Made by a program: the position numbers and the translations under genes | Source: JABIAL01 sp964645825 | GTDB lineage: Bacteria > Patescibacteriota > Patescibacteriia > UBA1558 > GWA2-36-10 | Assembly: GCA_964645825.1 (NCBI GenBank) | Contig: CAZXZY010000030.1 | Location: 1 to 7,778 of the forward strand | Direction of reading: 5' to 3' | Length of the DNA stretch: 7,778 nt | Notes under the pieces: model-generated | Told to the model about the DNA's origin: nothing | The model's database searches: none | What the model saw: only the letters and a program-made list of their open reading frames with translations | Shown here: piece after piece, positions 6,331 to 7,778 of the stretch | Layout of the letters: the number at the start of each line of letters is the position of its first letter | How positions within the stretch are numbered: the first letter of the stretch is position 1

Positions 6331-6510
6331 TTATGATGCTTTCCCACGATAGTATGCTGCTAGCATTATTCGGTTATTGGTGATTATTATCATACAAAGC
6401 TCTCTGTCGTTTGGATCACGGGTGGTTTTAAGCTCCTGGCTTAATTCCTTAATTCGATTTTCCAAATGACTAATTTGATTTTCTCTTCACATAGGGTTTT
6501 GGTACTTCAT
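6331..6510 (-). pseudogene. Small 59-residue gene interrupted by TGA at codon 8
   Basis: The ATG (6508-6510) has AAGGAG eight nt upstream, and the frame runs to TAA at 6331-6333, closely followed by a good terminator. The only interruption is TGA at 6487-6489: MKYQNPM, stop, then RENQISHLENRIKELSQEL and a 32-residue remainder ending YYRGKAS. Charged, heptad-like spacing in residues 13-27 suggests a short coiled coil; a more hydrophobic stretch (MIIITNNRIMLAAYY) follows. A single TGG-to-TGA change would explain the break. Alternatives are a 7-codon leader peptide with reinitiation (for example at TTG, codon 16), programmed readthrough, or a sequencing error. Codon reassignment is unlikely because dnaE has no in-frame TGA. 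The family is not recognised. The expression signals are much better than chance, so it is either a recent pseudogene or a regulated small protein. Confidence 0.6.
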
Positions 6511-6518
6511 AAGTAATT

Positions 6519-6524
6519 CTCCTT
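6519..6524 (-). promoter_or_regulatory. Strong ribosome binding site of the TGA-interrupted small gene
   Basis: AAGGAG on the minus strand, eight nt before the ATG at 6508-6510. It is the main evidence that the short frame was, or is, translated from this codon rather than only from a start after the TGA. Confidence 0.8.
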
Positions 6525-6542
6525 GTTTTATACTGGTGTTTA

Positions 6543-6562
6543 CTTTGATACCATAATCAAAG
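6543..6562. repeat. Inverted repeat, possible operator or leader hairpin
   Basis: CTTTGAT (6543-6549) and ATCAAAG (6556-6562) are perfect 7-bp arms around ACCATA. The repeat falls about 10-30 nt downstream of the predicted start of the minus-strand small-gene transcript, where a bound repressor could block it. It could also fold as a small RNA hairpin. A related, looser pair, TTTGA (6591-6595) and TCAAA (6603-6607), lies between the divergent promoters. Confidence 0.45.
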
Positions 6563-6577
6563 AACGTTGATATTTTC

Positions 6578-6606
6578 ATTAAAACATAATTTTGATTTCA
6601 AGTCAA
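6578..6606 (-). promoter_or_regulatory. Promoter of the TGA-interrupted small gene
   Basis: On the minus strand the -35 is TTGACT (6606-6601), the spacer 17 bp and the -10 TTTAAT (6583-6578), with TGT as an extended -10 element. Each box matches consensus at five of six positions. Predicted start is near 6571, giving a leader of about 60 nt that contains the 6543-6562 inverted repeat. Confidence 0.62.
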
Positions 6607-6609
6607 ATT

Positions 6610-6639
6610 CTGGCATTATTCATTATCTTCAGGTATAAT
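6610..6639 (+). promoter_or_regulatory. Promoter of the 296-residue gene, predicting a leaderless mRNA
   Basis: A perfect -10 TATAAT (6634-6639) lies only 4 nt before the ATG at 6644, so the usual start distance places the first transcribed base at or next to the A of the ATG. The -35 is weak (CTGGCA, 6610-6615, 18-bp spacing). It stands back to back with the minus-strand promoter whose -35 is at 6601-6606. Confidence 0.6.
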
Positions 6640-6643
6640 ATAG

Positions 6644-7534
6644 ATGTTTAAAAATATTTTTATGGGGGATTATCGAAGAATTAGTGACGAAGATTTGGAG
6701 AAGGGCTATTGGTGGCTGACTCACAAAGAAATGGTGACCAAAGTAGCGTGGGTGATTGGTATTTTAGCTTTAGTTATACTGTATATCATCTTATTTTTTG
6801 GTGTGTATAGATTTACTGGTAATACTACTCTTGATCAATGGTCACAAAAATTAAATCAAACTTTTGATTGGGGAGCTTATCATCAACAGCGTGCTCCACA
6901 AGCAATTCAGGTTAGTGAGGGGGAGTTTTTTGCTGTTAATAGTCGTTTGTATAATCTGGTAGCCGCTGTCCAAAATCCTAATGATGATTGGTCGGTTTCC
7001 AGATTGGATTATCGTTTTGTAGTTGATGGACAATCAGCGCCTATTCAAACCGCATTTTTGAACCCAGGTGAAAACAGATTATTGATTCAATTGGGTTACG
7101 AAGTGCAGAAAGCAGTCAAAAGTTTAGATGTAGAGATTATAAATGTAAATTGGCGTCGTTTTGATAATCAGGTGCCAGTAATAAGGTGGGAGACTGATGG
7201 TGTAGTTTATATTCCGCCAGTTATCGATAATTCTGAAGAGGGAATTAGTTTACCAGCTCAAGTTAGCTGGCAAGCTAAAAATTTATCTTTATACAATTTA
7301 TGGACAGTTGATTGGCAGATAGCTTTGTATAATCGTGATCGATTAGTTGCTATTAATCAAATTCGGACAGAAGATTGGTCGGCTATTGAAAGTCGTGATT
7401 TAGTTGCTGTCTGGTTATATGACTTACCATTCATCACTAGAGCAGAAGTTTCCCCGGTAGTTAATTGGCTAGATCAAGATAATTTTAAAGCCGGAAATCA
7501 GATTGAATCAGACAAGGATCGAGTGAACTTATGA
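6644..7534 (+). CDS. Trp-rich single-pass membrane protein coupled to rodA
   Basis: The gene encodes 296 residues. A cytoplasmic N terminus of about 33 residues (DYRRISDEDLEKGYWW, 9-24) precedes one membrane helix (about 34-54) and a large extracytoplasmic region. That region looks like two beta-rich halves, about 93-172 and 203-276, each ending in a similar VNW element (NVNW 167-170, VVNW 272-275), so an internal duplication is possible. It has 14 Trp residues (nearly 5%), all TGG. No catalytic motif is visible and it is not a penicillin-binding protein. The ATG at 6644 lies just after a TATAAT box and has no Shine-Dalgarno; Met7 (6662) is an alternative start. The TGA stop overlaps the rodA ATG by 4 nt, indicating translational coupling and suggesting a role in envelope or cell-wall synthesis. 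That role is inferred from context only. Confidence 0.85.
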   Translation: MFKNIFMGDYRRISDEDLEKGYWWLTHKEMVTKVAWVIGILALVILYIILFFGVYRFTGNTTLDQWSQKLNQTFDWGAYHQQRAPQAIQVSEGEFFAVNSRLYNLVAAVQNPNDDWSVSRLDYRFVVDGQSAPIQTAFLNPGENRLLIQLGYEVQKAVKSLDVEIINVNWRRFDNQVPVIRWETDGVVYIPPVIDNSEEGISLPAQVSWQAKNLSLYNLWTVDWQIALYNRDRLVAINQIRTEDWSAIESRDLVAVWLYDLPFITRAEVSPVVNWLDQDNFKAGNQIESDKDRVNL

Positions 7535-7778
7535 AGGATTTTATTTTAAAGTGGCGCAAATTAGATTGGTCATTGTTTCTAGCAGTGGCCATTTTATTGC
7601 TCCTGAGTATTAGCATTCTTTATAGTTTAAATTTAAATGTAGAAAATAGTGATTTTTTGGTTTTTAAAAAGCAATTATTTTTTGCTGTTTCTGGCTTTAT
7701 TTTATTTTTTACTGCTGCTAATTTTAATTATAGCTTTTGGTCAACTTACGCCAAAGTTATTTTTATTTTGTTTATTTT
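7531..7778 (+). CDS. rodA: RodA/FtsW (SEDS) glycosyltransferase, N-terminal part (cut by window edge)
   Basis: SEDS proteins polymerise lipid II into peptidoglycan glycan strands in the membrane together with a class B penicillin-binding protein. Only 82 codons are visible. WRKLDWSLFLAVAILLLLSI (8-27) with ILYSL following is the typical RodA opening: a basic start, LDW, then helix 1 ending near YS. FKKQLFFAVSGFILFF (45-60) matches the conserved KQ-before-helix-2 region, and a third helix begins near 72. The start is fixed by the 4-nt ATGA overlap with the upstream gene. RodA is preferred over FtsW because of the LDW opening and short N terminus, but the catalytic and diagnostic loops are outside the window. 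Confidence 0.8.
   Translation, partial: MKDFILKWRKLDWSLFLAVAILLLLSISILYSLNLNVENSDFLVFKKQLFFAVSGFILFFTAANFNYSFWSTYAKVIFILFI

Noticed and set aside
6487..6489. TGA as a Trp or Gly sense codon in this organism
   Set aside because: The 1142-codon dnaE and the other intact genes contain no in-frame TGA while using many TGG and GGN codons. In an AT-rich recoded genome TGA would appear there. The 296-residue gene also ends in a TGA that overlaps the rodA start in the usual way.
6440..6489. Selenocysteine at the TGA of the small gene
   Set aside because: No convincing stem-loop resembling a bacterial SECIS follows the TGA, and no selenoprotein family is recognised.
6527..6532. TATAAA on the minus strand as the -10 of the small gene
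   Set aside because: It lies so close to the Shine-Dalgarno that transcription would begin inside it. The TTGACT/TTTAAT pair further upstream fits better.
6851..7033. Minus-strand 60-codon frame inside the 296-residue gene
   Set aside because: It lies antisense to a longer, better supported gene and has no Shine-Dalgarno or terminator.
1..7778. CRISPR array, insertion sequence, tRNA or rRNA gene
   Set aside because: No regularly spaced direct repeats, transposase motifs, terminal inverted repeats or tRNA cloverleaf were found by reading either strand.

Overview
This AT-rich window carries ordinary bacterial housekeeping genes with some compact regulation between them. It most resembles a Patescibacteria/CPR genome (Parcubacteria-like). 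The reasons are low GC, short intergenic gaps, a threonyl-tRNA synthetase without the N-terminal TGS domain, and a membrane-anchored 'baseplate-J-like' protein of a kind I recall from that group. This placement is inference. The code looks standard: a 1142-codon dnaE has no in-frame TGA, and every Trp in the intact genes is TGG.

Minus strand, left part. The 5' part of thrS (1-581, cut by the window edge) follows a leader that folds as a T-box riboswitch (593-752) with its own promoter. Upstream, a 110-residue three-helix membrane protein (826-1158) is a self-contained transcription unit with a near-consensus promoter, a strong Shine-Dalgarno and its own terminator. Next come a single-pass extracytoplasmic protein (1269-2390) and the replicative DNA polymerase III alpha subunit dnaE (2426-5854), separated by 35 nt. 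A small membrane/coiled-coil protein (5927-6235) precedes dnaE. A terminator-like hairpin sits between that gene and the dnaE start codon.

Right part. The gap 6236-6643 is not empty. It holds a minus-strand 59-residue reading frame (6331-6510) with a promoter, an excellent Shine-Dalgarno and a good terminator, but codon 8 is TGA. It also holds back-to-back divergent promoters and TTTGAT-type inverted repeats. On the plus strand, a Trp-rich single-pass membrane protein (6644-7534), apparently made from a leaderless transcript, overlaps by 4 nt the start of a RodA-type SEDS glycosyltransferase gene (7531 to the window end). This suggests a cell-envelope operon.

No tRNA, rRNA, CRISPR array, insertion sequence or prophage gene is visible. 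The most notable items are the compact T-box, the small gene interrupted by TGA, and the hairpin before dnaE.
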